A DNA stretch of 10,903 bases from Bacteroidota bacterium (GTDB lineage Bacteria > Bacteroidota > Bacteroidia > Sphingobacteriales > Sphingobacteriaceae). Each line of letters opens with the position of its first letter. The first letter of the stretch is position 1. The stretch covers positions 1 to 10,903 of the forward strand of contig JABDEQ010000078.1 in the NCBI GenBank assembly GCA_013286985.1, read 5' to 3'. The notes under the pieces were generated by a model. It made no database searches, was not told the DNA's origin, and was given only the letters and a program-made list of their open reading frames with translations. Below, piece after piece: positions 1 to 7,294 of this stretch. The position numbers and the translations under genes were made by a program.

Positions 1-603
1 AAAATCGGGCATATAAGTCGCAAGGCGCTGAACAAAACCCTCATCCTTCGCTATTCTTATACCATTGGTATTAAGCATTAAATGCTTAATGGGTTTGGTT
101 TTGGCTATATCCAATATCTCAAAAAACTGAGGATGCACAGTAGGTTCGCCTCCGCTAATCTGAACAACGTCGGGCTGTCCCTCGTTTTCAACTATCACAT
201 CCAACATTTGCTCAATTTCGGCCAGCGTTCTATGCCTTCCGTAAGTTGGCGATGACATAGCATAACAAGTTGGACAATTTAAATTACACCTATCAGTAAC
301 CTCAACCACCGTAAGACAAGAGTGTTGCTCATGATCCTGGCATAATCCGCAATCATACGGGCAACCATAGTGGGTTTTTGAGTTAAACTTCAGCGGCATT
401 TCGCTGCGTTTGGCATAATTACGGCAGTTTTTGTAATATTCAACATCTGTAGCTATTAATACTTTTTCAAAACCATGCTGCCTGCAAGTTTTAAGCATAT
501 AAACATTGTCATTTTCAAACACTATCTTCGCATCTACCCTACGCAGACAAGTTGAACAGATACTAAGTGTAAAGTCATAATAAATATATGGGCGCTCAGG
601 CAT
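1..603 (-). CDS. Radical SAM protein, MJ0619/Tes-like, 3' end outside the window
   Basis: The first 201 residues are present, from an ATG at 603. Two CX3CX2C clusters are visible: C81-C85-C88 (CPYDCGLC) and C106-C110-C113 (CNLNCPTC), followed by the SAM-contacting motif GGEPT at 151-155. Four further cysteines lie upstream (C16 and C19 as CxxC, C40, C60). The paired CX3CX2C motifs 25 residues apart match the archaeal protein MJ0619 as I recall it (Cys77 and Cys102). MJ0619 was first proposed as a pterin methylase and later shown to be tetraether lipid synthase, with several Fe4S4 clusters and a rubredoxin-like iron. The N-terminal cysteines here could be that iron site. The ATG lies inside the end of the upstream Lgt-like gene (8-bp overlap), so the two are probably translationally coupled. 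Radical SAM membership is certain; a lipid C-C coupling role is inference, and another radical modification is possible. Confidence 0.9.
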   Translation of the reverse strand, partial: MPERPYIYYDFTLSICSTCLRRVDAKIVFENDNVYMLKTCRQHGFEKVLIATDVEYYKNCRNYAKRSEMPLKFNSKTHYGCPYDCGLCQDHEQHSCLTVVEVTDRCNLNCPTCYAMSSPTYGRHRTLAEIEQMLDVIVENEGQPDVVQISGGEPTVHPQFFEILDIAKTKPIKHLMLNTNGIRIAKDEGFVQRLATYMPDF

Positions 604-1384
604 AGGATTTTATAAGCTTTGATGGAAATAGAAAAACTTTATAATAATACAAAATACCCGCAATACAAACCAACTGAATTACCGATAAGCCAAAACTAAA
701 AAAGTAGTCGGGCTTAATAAACTCAACCAGCAGGCGGAAAAGAAGATATGATGATAGAAAAATTTTAAATTTTGCCCCATCTGCAAATTGATATTTACGT
801 TGTGCAACAATTAGCCCAGCCCATAATAGTAGCCAAAAGATGATTTCGTATAAATTAGTTGGGTGACGGTGAACGCCATCGCCAAAATCAATAGCCCAGG
901 GTAAAGAGGACGGAATTCCAAATGTACCATCTTCCAAGCCTGCTAAAAAACAGCCGCACCGACCAACAATCATAGCTAGTATAAGGGGATAAGTCATTAA
1001 ATCGCCCGATGATACGGTGACGCCGATCTTCTTTTTGGTTAACTCTACCCCGGTTAATCCTCCCAGTAATCCCCCAATTATGGTTTTGTTACCCATAATG
1101 TAAATAATATTAAACTGGAAAGCTGCCGGATTTTCAAATACGCCAACAAGATGCGAACCAATTAATGCACCGACAGCGGCACCAATAAAAATAATCAATC
1201 TATTTTCAGCATCAATGGTATCATTGCTGTTTTTCCGAAGGTATAAATAGTACCGGTAGCCAAAAAAATAAGCCAGCGTTTCGCAAACAAAGTGAACGGG
1301 GATAGTAAATTTTCCTATTGGGATGTTAACCGGAAAGTGCACAGTTTTTTTGCTGAAATATAGCAACCTTTTGTTACAGATCAA
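596..1384 (-). CDS. Lgt-like integral membrane protein (divergent prolipoprotein diacylglyceryl transferase family)
   Basis: This 262-residue polytopic protein has the Lgt family layout: an N-terminal [12 protein letters not shown] stretch (21-32), a GGLLGG turn (104-109), the signature-like [13 protein letters not shown] (141-153), RHPTNLYE (173-180) and [11 protein letters not shown] (216-226). True Lgt moves diacylglyceryl from phosphatidylglycerol to the lipobox Cys. Compared with E. coli Lgt as I remember it, the essential His of FHGGL is Ile103 and the signature Asn (GRxGN) is Cys145, while both conserved arginines (R142, R217) remain. It is therefore unlikely to be the housekeeping Lgt and may act on another lipid or acceptor. 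No ATG occurs before residue 97. The start is TTG at 1384 (in-frame stop just upstream), TTG at 1366 or GTG at 1342; homology favours a start within the first 15 codons. Its stop overlaps the ATG of the radical SAM gene, which implies joint function. Confidence 0.85.
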   Translation of the reverse strand: MICNKRLLYFSKKTVHFPVNIPIGKFTIPVHFVCETLAYFFGYRYYLYLRKNSNDTIDAENRLIIFIGAAVGALIGSHLVGVFENPAAFQFNIIYIMGNKTIIGGLLGGLTGVELTKKKIGVTVSSGDLMTYPLILAMIVGRCGCFLAGLEDGTFGIPSSLPWAIDFGDGVHRHPTNLYEIIFWLLLWAGLIVAQRKYQFADGAKFKIFLSSYLLFRLLVEFIKPDYFFSFGLSVIQLVCIAGILYYYKVFLFPSKLIKSYA

Positions 1385-1398
1385 TATTTGTATCTTTT
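1371..1398 (+). promoter_or_regulatory. Candidate Bacteroidota-type promoter for the M1 peptidase
   Basis: TTG at 1371-1373, a 17-base spacer, then TATCTTTT at 1391-1398. This fits the Bacteroidota consensus TTG-N17-23-TAnnTTTG with one mismatch in the -7 box. It would give a leader of roughly 55 bases before the ATG at 1460. The -33 part lies inside the first codons of the divergent Lgt-like gene. Assigned by pattern only. Confidence 0.35.
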
Positions 1399-1459
1399 AA
1401 AAAGCAAACCAATATTTAAATCCATCATTCGTATATTGCTGCCAGTAACTAAGCATTAT

Positions 1460-3460
1460 ATGAAATCAAAATTTACCCTCATTATTTTATTGTCAGTTTT
1501 GGCGATAACAGCAAACGCGCAGAGAAGACGCCGCGCTGCAAGCACTAACGACACCATATCTTCCGCCTATGAGCCTTCTGAACTTTTTTCGCCTTTATTT
1601 TATAGCGAAAAAGGGAATGAGTTCCATTCACCAAACGGCGCACCAGGAGAAAAATACTGGCAAAACCGGGTGGATTACTGGATAAATACCACATTGGATA
1701 CAACAGCCAAAACGATAACATCAACCGAAAAAATTAATTATACAAATAACAGTCCGGATGCATTGTCTTATTTATGGCTACAGCTTGATCAGAATACATA
1801 CAAGAAAGACGCACGGTCGAACTTTTTAACCGGCTTTGCTCCGGCGCCTGAACAGCATACCGACGGTTACCAAATTGAATCTGTTTATGTTAATACCGGT
1901 AATATATCAACTAAAGTTGATTTCATTGTGGCAGATACCCGTATGCAAATCCGTTTACCTAAAGCTGTTTTGCCCCATGGCGGAGTAATCACTTTTACCA
2001 TTAAGTATAAATATACCATCCCCGGTAATTTTGGTAACCGGACAGATTTTGTAGATACCAAAAACGGCAAGATCTACGAAATTGCCCAATGGTTCCCGCG
2101 CATGTGTGTGTACGATGATACCCGCGGCTGGGATACGCTGCCATTTTTAGGTCCGGGTGAGTTTTACCTGGAATATGGCAACATCGATTACCAGGTAACC
2201 GTTCCCGCAGATATGATTGTGGCAGGTTCAGGCGAATTATTAAACCCTGCAGAAGTACTTACCCCAAATCAAATCAGCAGGCTTAATGCAGCCCGTAACA
2301 GTGATAAAACGGTAATGATTAAAACTGCCGATGAGGTGAACAATCACTCATTCCGCCAGTCAGCAAAATCAAACTTAACCTGGCACTTTAAAATGCTTAA
2401 CACCCGCGATGTAGCCTTTGGTGTATCAAAAGCCTATATCTGGGATGCAGCGAGGGTTAATTTGCCGGAGGGGAAAAAATCACTGTCAATGTCTGTTTAT
2501 CCAATTGAGAGCGCCGGTAACGATGCATGGGGACGTGCTACCGAATACTTGAAAAAATCTATTGAATATTTCTCCGAAAAATGGTTTGTTTACCCTTACC
2601 CTGTTGCCATTAACGAGGCAGGTATTGCCGGAGGCATGGAATACCCGGGTATTGTTTTTGATGGCATTACAGATAAAGGCAAAGAACTTTATTGGGTTAC
2701 CGCCCATGAAATTGGCCACAACTGGTTCCCGATGATTGTTGGCAGCGATGAACGCCGCTTTGGATGGATGGATGAAGGCTTTAATACTTTCATCGACATC
2801 TACGCGTCTGATAATTTCAACAATGGCGAATATGCGCCAAAGAGAGACGGCGAATATGCACCGGGCGGAGGTGATCCGGCGGATGAAATTATGCCGATAA
2901 TTGCTGATCCGAAAGCGCCTGTTATCATGACTGCGGCTGATGCTGTTCCTGAAAAATATCGTCACCCGATAGTTTATTTTAAACCTGCATTTGGTTTGGT
3001 ATTACTGCGTGAGCAAATTTTAGGGAAAGACAGATTCGACTATGCCTTCAAAAATTATATTCACAACTGGGCCTTTAAACACCCGCAGCCCGATGATTTT
3101 TTCAGATCGATGGACAATGGCGGCGGCGAGGATCTTTCATGGTTCTGGAAAGGCTGGTTCTACAACAACTGGTCGCTTGACTTAGCTTTAATAGATGCCA
3201 AATATGTGGGCGGCGATCCTAAAAAGGGGATATCGGTAACAGTATCCAACAAAGAACAGATGGCAATGCCATTCACCATTGAGGCTAAACTAAAGGATGG
3301 CAGCAAATACCGCATGAGCTTGCCGGTTGAAACATGGCTACAAAACAAAGCCATTACCTTCATCATCCCAACAACAACCGATGCCGACAGTGTTACTATC
3401 GACCCTGATGGTGCATTGCCTGATATGGATAGGAAAAACAATACATTAACGGTAAAATAA
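1460..3460 (+). CDS. Exported M1-family zinc metallopeptidase (gluzincin aminopeptidase)
   Basis: This 666-residue protein starts with a clear signal peptide ([20 protein letters not shown], cleavage after A20 before Gln21), so it acts in the periplasm or beyond. I chose ATG 1460 because the signal peptide begins there; the in-frame TTG at 1388 would add 24 residues that mask it. An N-terminal beta-rich M1 domain is followed by the exopeptidase motif GGMEY (391-395) and the zinc site HEIGH (416-420) with the third ligand E439, giving HEXXH-X18-E exactly. Y506 in [10 protein letters not shown] is a likely transition-state-stabilising Tyr. A C-terminal beta domain (about 590-660) follows. The family removes N-terminal residues from peptides, so a role in scavenging or turnover of exported peptides is likely; the substrate cannot be told. 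A near-duplicate GEYAP segment occurs at 456-468. It is monocistronic: hairpins follow, then a separate gene. Confidence 0.93.
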   Translation: MKSKFTLIILLSVLAITANAQRRRRAASTNDTISSAYEPSELFSPLFYSEKGNEFHSPNGAPGEKYWQNRVDYWINTTLDTTAKTITSTEKINYTNNSPDALSYLWLQLDQNTYKKDARSNFLTGFAPAPEQHTDGYQIESVYVNTGNISTKVDFIVADTRMQIRLPKAVLPHGGVITFTIKYKYTIPGNFGNRTDFVDTKNGKIYEIAQWFPRMCVYDDTRGWDTLPFLGPGEFYLEYGNIDYQVTVPADMIVAGSGELLNPAEVLTPNQISRLNAARNSDKTVMIKTADEVNNHSFRQSAKSNLTWHFKMLNTRDVAFGVSKAYIWDAARVNLPEGKKSLSMSVYPIESAGNDAWGRATEYLKKSIEYFSEKWFVYPYPVAINEAGIAGGMEYPGIVFDGITDKGKELYWVTAHEIGHNWFPMIVGSDERRFGWMDEGFNTFIDIYASDNFNNGEYAPKRDGEYAPGGGDPADEIMPIIADPKAPVIMTAADAVPEKYRHPIVYFKPAFGLVLLREQILGKDRFDYAFKNYIHNWAFKHPQPDDFFRSMDNGGGEDLSWFWKGWFYNNWSLDLALIDAKYVGGDPKKGISVTVSNKEQMAMPFTIEAKLKDGSKYRMSLPVETWLQNKAITFIIPTTTDADSVTIDPDGALPDMDRKNNTLTVK

Positions 3461-3469
3461 ACCGTTAAT
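3445..3469 (+). other. Hairpin spanning the stop codon of the M1 peptidase gene
   Basis: ATTAACGGT (3445-3453) and ACCGTTAAT (3461-3469) are perfect 9-bp inverted arms around a 7-base AT-rich loop. The TAA stop codon (3458-3460) falls in the loop. It stands directly before the larger hairpin at 3478-3523. It could protect the mRNA 3' end or help termination; no T-tract follows it. Confidence 0.45.
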
Positions 3470-3477
3470 CACTAAAA

Positions 3478-3523
3478 TTCAACCATCATAAGAAGCAATT
3501 ATCAGCCTTTTATGATGGTTGAA
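3478..3523 (+). terminator. Probable transcription terminator or 3'-end hairpin after the M1 peptidase
   Basis: A perfect 14-bp inverted repeat, TTCAACCATCATAA (3478-3491) with TTATGATGGTTGAA (3510-3523), encloses an 18-base loop. It lies 17 bases past the stop codon, the usual terminator position. The following bases are AT-rich (aatatttataac) but there is no strong T-run, so efficiency is uncertain. The right arm also contains the TTG proposed as the -33 element of the next gene. Confidence 0.55.
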
Positions 3524-3548
3524 ATATTTATAACATTGCTTATCTTAG
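3519..3548 (+). promoter_or_regulatory. Candidate promoter for the AraC-family regulator
   Basis: TTG (3519-3521), a 19-base spacer and TATCTTAG (3541-3548) match the Bacteroidota promoter pattern with one mismatch in the -7 box. The transcript would have a leader of about 45 bases before the ATG at 3600. The -33 element sits in the right arm of the preceding hairpin. Pattern evidence only. Confidence 0.3.
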
Positions 3549-3599
3549 TCTTTGTCTGTTAAAACTATACGTTGAAGAACTGATTTAAAGCTGTTATAA

Positions 3600-4352
3600 A
3601 TGAAATACGTTAAATATCTACCTGATATTTCATTACAGAGATACATTGCGTATTACTGGGTTTTGCAAACCGATTCTACTTTCATAGCGGTCAATGTCCC
3701 CATGTTTGCCGACGTAGATACTGACCTTTTTATCAACTTCGGCAGTTGCGAAGCTAAATTTAACGATCATGTTGCCTTGTCGCCTGGTTGCATTTATATG
3801 GGCGGTGCAAATACCACATCCAGTTATATCAATAGTTTCCCCAACAGTACTTTTATCGGCATTAAGTTTAAAGCAGGCGGCCTTCCGGTTTTTTATAATC
3901 TGCCCTTATTTGAAATTATTGACCAGATTGTTGAATTTCAGGATAAGCAGCTTTATTTGATTTTAGATATGGACGAGATGCTTCCAAAAAGGTTAGATAA
4001 GTTTTTCATTGCTAAAAGAAATAAGATCAACCATATTTCGCCTATAACCGAAGTGCTGCACAGTCACCGGGGCATTATGCAGGTTGATTTGCTCGCTCAA
4101 AAATGCAATATGAGCACCCGTACTATGGAACGGGCCTTTAATAAAAATATGGGCATGGGACCAAAAGAATTTATTGGCATAGTGCGTTTTCAAAAAGCCT
4201 TAAAAATGCTCCAAAAAAATAAATTAAAAGGTAAATTACTCAATGTAGCATTTGAAGCCGGTTATTATGATCATGCACATTTAACGCGCGAAGTAAAAAA
4301 ATATTCCGGATTAACGCCATCTGAAATATGGCCCGGCCCCCGTTTTCCATAA
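3600..4352 (+). CDS. AraC-family transcriptional regulator with DUF6597-like N-terminal domain
   Basis: This 250-residue cytosolic regulator has an N-terminal sensor region (about 1-130; opening YLPDISLQRYIAYYWVLQ and segment LSPGCIYMGGA) resembling the DUF6597 domain often joined to AraC DNA-binding domains in Bacteroidota. The C-terminal AraC/XylS domain (about 145-245) has two helix-turn-helix units: QVDLLAQKCNMSTRTMERAF (161-180) and LLNVAFEAGYYDHAHLTREV (213-232). The second runs into the family signature ending YSGLTPSEIW. These regulators bind asymmetric DNA sites as monomers or dimers and usually activate nearby genes. The M48 protease gene starts 107 bp downstream on the same strand and carries repeats in its upstream region, so it is a plausible target, but this is inference. 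The ligand is unknown. The start is the only sensible ATG and has no Shine-Dalgarno sequence. Confidence 0.92.
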   Translation: MKYVKYLPDISLQRYIAYYWVLQTDSTFIAVNVPMFADVDTDLFINFGSCEAKFNDHVALSPGCIYMGGANTTSSYINSFPNSTFIGIKFKAGGLPVFYNLPLFEIIDQIVEFQDKQLYLILDMDEMLPKRLDKFFIAKRNKINHISPITEVLHSHRGIMQVDLLAQKCNMSTRTMERAFNKNMGMGPKEFIGIVRFQKALKMLQKNKLKGKLLNVAFEAGYYDHAHLTREVKKYSGLTPSEIWPGPRFP

Positions 4353-4403
4353 TTTAACTAATAAAACCGGATTGAATAAGTTGTCGTGTTTGTACAAAAA
4401 ACA

Positions 4404-4458
4404 TTGTAACGATAGCATTTACTTTGTAACGAGAATTAATAATATCACTTACAAAGTA
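4404..4458 (+). promoter_or_regulatory. Upstream control region of the M48 protease with direct and inverted repeats
   Basis: TTGTAACGA occurs twice, at 4404-4412 and 4424-4432, exactly 20 bp apart (about two helical turns). An inverted pair, TACTTTGTAA (4420-4429) and TTACAAAGTA (4449-4458), ends just before the ATG at 4460. TTACTTTG (4419-4426) also resembles a -7 box, though no TTG lies at the normal -33 distance. The layout suggests a protein-binding operator over a promoter. The regulator is unknown; the adjacent AraC protein is one candidate. Confidence 0.4.
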
Positions 4459-4459
4459 C

Positions 4460-5719
4460 ATGTTGATGAAAACCCCTATCATTCTTTTTTTCTGCCTTTT
4501 AGGCCTTACGGTTGCCTGCGCTCAAACTAACCAAACAATAAGCAGTCATATCATCAACCATATTGATCCCGAAAAAGTAACCACTCAATTAATAAATACC
4601 ATCCCCTCGTCTGCCCGTGCAAAGGCGAACAACTATTGCGAAGGCGGCTATTGGCTGTTGCTTTGGAATATGGTATGCGCTGCAATAATTGCCGGGTTGT
4701 TTCTTTTTGGTGGTTTGAATAAATACATACTAAAACGTAGCGGCAAAATCAAAGGCACCAATCTCAGCAATTTCGTTTTCATTATCTTTTATTTTCTGCT
4801 GTTTTTTTTGTTATCGCTTCCGCTGGATATTTACCAAAACTTTATCCGCGAACATCAGTACGGCTTTTCCAATCAGGGGTTTGTTCAATGGTTTTTAAAT
4901 GATCTGATCACTTTTTTAGTTGAACTAATTATAGCAGCGCCATTTTTGGTATTGGTATACGCTATCTTCAGAAAAACCAGGGAAAACTGGTGGGTATGGG
5001 GCGCGGTTATTTCCATTATTTTTATAATAGGCATAATTATCATCTACCCTGTTTTTATCGCCCCTATATTTAATCAATATACTCCGCTCAAAAATGGCGC
5101 GCTGAAAGATCAGATATTATCTATGGCCAGAGCCAACCGGGTAAATGTTGACGACGTGTATGTTTACAATGAATCGCAGCAAACAAAGGTATTTAATGCA
5201 GAAGTAACCGGTTTCGCCGGAACCGCCAGGATATCGTTAAACGACAATATGCTTAATCACTGCACCAATAATGAGATTAAAGCCGCCCTGGCCCACGAAA
5301 TGGGACATTACGTATTACGCCACCTTTTTGTCTTAACAATGGAGTATGGGTTATTGATTATGCTCGGATTTAAATTGATCCAATGGTCGGTAATCAAATT
5401 GATTAACAAGTATGGCGACAAATGGAAGATGAACAGTATACAGGATATTACCAGCTTGCCCTTAATTGTATTTTTATTTACTTTTTACTTTTTTATACTT
5501 ACCCCGGTAACCAACTCCATAACCCGCGTAGTTGAAATTGAAGCAGACAACTATGGCTTAAACGCAGCACGTCAGCCTGATGCATTTGCATCATTAATGT
5601 TAAAGTCGGCAGATAATCATAAAGTTGATCCGGGATATTGGGAAGAGATCATATTTTTTGATCACCCATGCAGGAAGCAAAGAATACTATCGGCCATGAT
5701 ATGGAAAGCAGAAAATTGA
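4460..5719 (+). CDS. Ste24-like M48 family membrane zinc metallopeptidase
   Basis: This 419-residue protein (417 if it starts at the ATG at 4466) has a signal-like N-terminus ending ACA|Q (19-22). Hydrophobic helices follow near 64-86, 103-125, 148-170, 177-203, 288-312 and 333-352. The M48 N-terminal domain is recognisable from REHQYGFSNQ (130-139) and YPVFIAPIFNQYTPL (196-210). The zinc site is HEMGH (279-283), and EIEADNYG (359-366) supplies the third ligand E361. The C-terminal FDHPCRKQRIL resembles the HPxxxxR element of Ste24. Eukaryotic Ste24 cleaves CAAX-prenylated proteins; bacterial members more likely degrade or process membrane or exported proteins, so the substrate is open. The cleavable-looking signal in front of the usual helices is a little unusual. 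It has its own repeat-rich upstream region and converges on maf with only 26 bp between the stops. Confidence 0.92.
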   Translation: MLMKTPIILFFCLLGLTVACAQTNQTISSHIINHIDPEKVTTQLINTIPSSARAKANNYCEGGYWLLLWNMVCAAIIAGLFLFGGLNKYILKRSGKIKGTNLSNFVFIIFYFLLFFLLSLPLDIYQNFIREHQYGFSNQGFVQWFLNDLITFLVELIIAAPFLVLVYAIFRKTRENWWVWGAVISIIFIIGIIIIYPVFIAPIFNQYTPLKNGALKDQILSMARANRVNVDDVYVYNESQQTKVFNAEVTGFAGTARISLNDNMLNHCTNNEIKAALAHEMGHYVLRHLFVLTMEYGLLIMLGFKLIQWSVIKLINKYGDKWKMNSIQDITSLPLIVFLFTFYFFILTPVTNSITRVVEIEADNYGLNAARQPDAFASLMLKSADNHKVDPGYWEEIIFFDHPCRKQRILSAMIWKAEN

Positions 5720-5745
5720 TATAATTATGATGAAGTATTTACCTT

Positions 5746-6309
5746 TTATAGTTTGGCTAACGCTTGATATAATTTTTCGGTGGGCAAGCCAACTACATTG
5801 GTATACGAGCCATTGATACGCTCAATGCCTATAAGCCCGATACGCTCCTGAATACCGTAAGAACCGGCTTTATCAAAGGGTTTGTATTTCTCAACGTAGC
5901 TAATAATTTCCTCGTCAGTCAGTTCACTAAAATACACTTCCGAAACATCCGAAAAACTATGGTATTGCTGCTTATAAAACAAACAAACGCCGGTTATTAC
6001 CCTATGCATTCTGCCCGAGAGTAACTGTAACATTTCAATAGCGTGCGTTGCATTTTCGGGCTTGCCTAATATTTTATTGTCGATGCAAACAATGGTATCT
6101 GCAGTGAGCACTATCTCGTCGGTAACATCCTCATCAAAAGCTTTAGCTTTTTTTTCGGCAATATAAACTGCAATCTCTTCGGGGTCTAAATTGGCAGGAT
6201 ATGATTCATCAACCTCCTTTAAAACAATCCGAAAATCAATGTCCATCAGTTTTAACAACTCCTGGCGGCGGGGCGATTTTGAAGCAAGAATAAGTTTGTG
6301 TGGATTCAT
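5746..6309 (-). CDS. maf: Maf-family nucleoside triphosphate pyrophosphatase
   Basis: At 187 residues it has the normal Maf length. It opens with the family P-loop-like start LILASKSPRRQELL (6-19; S10, R14, R15, E17). The catalytic Asp lies in LTADT (D71), followed by LGKP (K84), DKAGSYGIQ (146-154; K147, Q154) and GSYTNVVGLP (167-176). Maf proteins hydrolyse canonical and modified nucleoside triphosphates to the monophosphate and pyrophosphate in the cytoplasm. The motif set looks like the dTTP/UTP-preferring YhdE branch rather than the m7GTP branch, but I cannot separate these firmly. It is the last gene of the minus-strand block, 72 bp after kdsC, a pairing I associate with Bacteroidota genomes. 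It may also be driven by a weak promoter in that gap. The ATG at 6309 fits the conserved N-terminus. Confidence 0.95.
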   Translation of the reverse strand: MNPHKLILASKSPRRQELLKLMDIDFRIVLKEVDESYPANLDPEEIAVYIAEKKAKAFDEDVTDEIVLTADTIVCIDNKILGKPENATHAIEMLQLLSGRMHRVITGVCLFYKQQYHSFSDVSEVYFSELTDEEIISYVEKYKPFDKAGSYGIQERIGLIGIERINGSYTNVVGLPTEKLYQALAKL

Positions 6310-6334
6310 GTTTTTCAGTGGATAGACTGTACTA

Positions 6335-6361
6335 CAAAGATGAATTATATTCAGGAAACAA
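6335..6361 (-). promoter_or_regulatory. Weak candidate internal promoter for maf
   Basis: Read on the minus strand, TTG (6361-6359), 16 bases and CATCTTTG (6342-6335) approximate TTG-N17-23-TAnnTTTG, with one mismatch in the -7 box and a spacer one base short. It lies in the 72-bp kdsC-maf gap. It could let maf be expressed apart from the operon. Confidence 0.22.
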
Positions 6362-6381
6362 CTGAAACTACAGTCGTCAGA

Positions 6382-6903
6382 TTACCAGCTGTAGGCGTCT
6401 TCAGTTAGCCACTTGCCCTGAATCTTCAATACTTTTTCAATTACATCACGGGCACAGCCTCTGCCACCTGCAATTGGTGATACATATTTACTAACGGCTC
6501 TAATTTCCTCAACCGCATCGGCCGGGCAAACCGGTAAGCCTACATGTTTCATGGCTTCCAGATCAGGGATATCATCGCCCATGTATAAAACATTTTCGGG
6601 GCTGATGCTTTTTTCTTCGAGATAAATTTTAAGCTTTTCAATTTTGGTATGGATGCCCATGTAAACATCCTTAACACCTAAGCTGTTTAACCGGTACAAC
6701 TGGCTTTTTGAGCGGCTACCAGAAACAGTACAAACATTATAGCCGCATTTTACGGCGAGCTGAATAGCGTAACCATCTTTTATATTGAAAACGCGACTTT
6801 GCAAACCCTCTTCCGTTACAAAAATAGATCCATCCGTCAATACGCCATCCACATCAAAAACTAATGTGGTAATTTCTTTTAGTTTACTTAAAAAGGATTC
6901 CAT
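6382..6903 (-). CDS. kdsC: 3-deoxy-D-manno-octulosonate 8-phosphate phosphatase (KdsC-type HAD)
   Basis: This 173-residue protein is a compact, cap-less HAD hydrolase, the size typical of KdsC. HAD motif I is FDVDGVLTDG (16-25) with D17 as nucleophile and D19 as acid/base. Motif II is S61 in TVSGSRS, motif III is K87, and motif IV is GDDIPDLEAM (109-118) with D110/D111 as Mg2+ ligands. NIKDGYAIQLA (40-50) and the C-terminal GGRGCARDVIE (146-156) are hallmarks of the KdsC/NeuNAc-9-P-phosphatase group. The reaction is Kdo-8-P to Kdo plus phosphate in the cytoplasm, feeding lipopolysaccharide inner-core synthesis in this Gram-negative cell. Other Kdo genes are not in the window, so a related acidic-sugar phosphatase cannot be excluded. 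It sits 86 bp after iscX and 72 bp before maf, probably in one operon. Confidence 0.9.
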   Translation of the reverse strand: MESFLSKLKEITTLVFDVDGVLTDGSIFVTEEGLQSRVFNIKDGYAIQLAVKCGYNVCTVSGSRSKSQLYRLNSLGVKDVYMGIHTKIEKLKIYLEEKSISPENVLYMGDDIPDLEAMKHVGLPVCPADAVEEIRAVSKYVSPIAGGRGCARDVIEKVLKIQGKWLTEDAYSW

Positions 6904-6989
6904 AATTGCAGAATTTCACCAATTAATCCGGTGATTACTATAAATATAATTTATCGATAGAAAACTGTCGGCTTAATATTACCGCAGTA

Positions 6990-7232
6990 TTATTGATTAT
7001 CGCGCCACTCATAAACCCAGGCCGATTGGATTTGCTCCAGGTGGCCCTCGTTTGATTGCTCGCGCGTGCCTGCAAAATTAGGCAACGAAAGCACCCATTC
7101 TAAAAGCTCAGTAAAACGGATACGGTATATTTTTGATTCATCAAAATCATCACCAAACTTTTCATAAAGTTCTATGGCTATATCTTCATGATCGTTCCAG
7201 TGTATAGGCAGGCTAAACTTGTTGTCTGTCAT
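6990..7232 (-). CDS. iscX: IscX-family Fe-S cluster assembly regulator
   Basis: This small acidic 80-residue protein matches the IscX (YfhJ) fold pattern: HWNDHEDIAIELYEKFGDDFD (11-31), then RIRFTELLEWVLSLPNF and SNEGHLEQIQSAWVYEW at the end. E. coli IscX (66 residues, as I recall) has the equivalent WTDSREIGEALYD, VRFTDMHQWI and SNEKILEAILLVW. The extra length is mainly an N-terminal extension and a longer central loop. IscX binds the cysteine desulfurase IscS through an acidic face, competes with frataxin and tunes the rate of cluster assembly; an iron-binding role has also been proposed. Its start lies 62 bp after the ferredoxin stop on the same strand, so the two probably share a transcript, as in the classical isc operon. 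IscS, IscU and HscA are not in the window. Confidence 0.88.
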   Translation of the reverse strand: MTDNKFSLPIHWNDHEDIAIELYEKFGDDFDESKIYRIRFTELLEWVLSLPNFAGTREQSNEGHLEQIQSAWVYEWRDNQ

Positions 7233-7294
7233 TTTTTGAATATTATAACTTATTCGGTGTAATATCTATTTGATAAAATATGGACAAATGTTTA

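Noticed and set aside
1388..1459. 24-residue N-terminal extension of the M1 peptidase from a TTG codon
   Set aside because: It precedes a complete signal peptide starting at ATG 1460 and overlaps the putative promoter, so ATG 1460 is the better start.
2825..2862. Near-identical 14-bp repeat GGCGAATATGC(G/A)CC, 24 bp apart, encoding GEYAP twice
   Set aside because: In frame within a normal M1 peptidase; probably a family loop feature or a small duplication without further consequence.
2486..2965. 159-codon minus-strand frame opposite the M1 catalytic domain
   Set aside because: It lies fully antisense to the zinc-site coding region, shows no recognisable motif, and follows from codon use on the real strand.
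5720..5745. Possible bidirectional terminator between the convergent M48 and maf genes
   Set aside because: No inverted repeat of useful length was found in the 26-bp gap.
6915..6934. TCACC...GGTGA inverted repeat before kdsC
   Set aside because: Only a 5-bp stem in an AT-rich gap; not enough to call an operator or attenuator.
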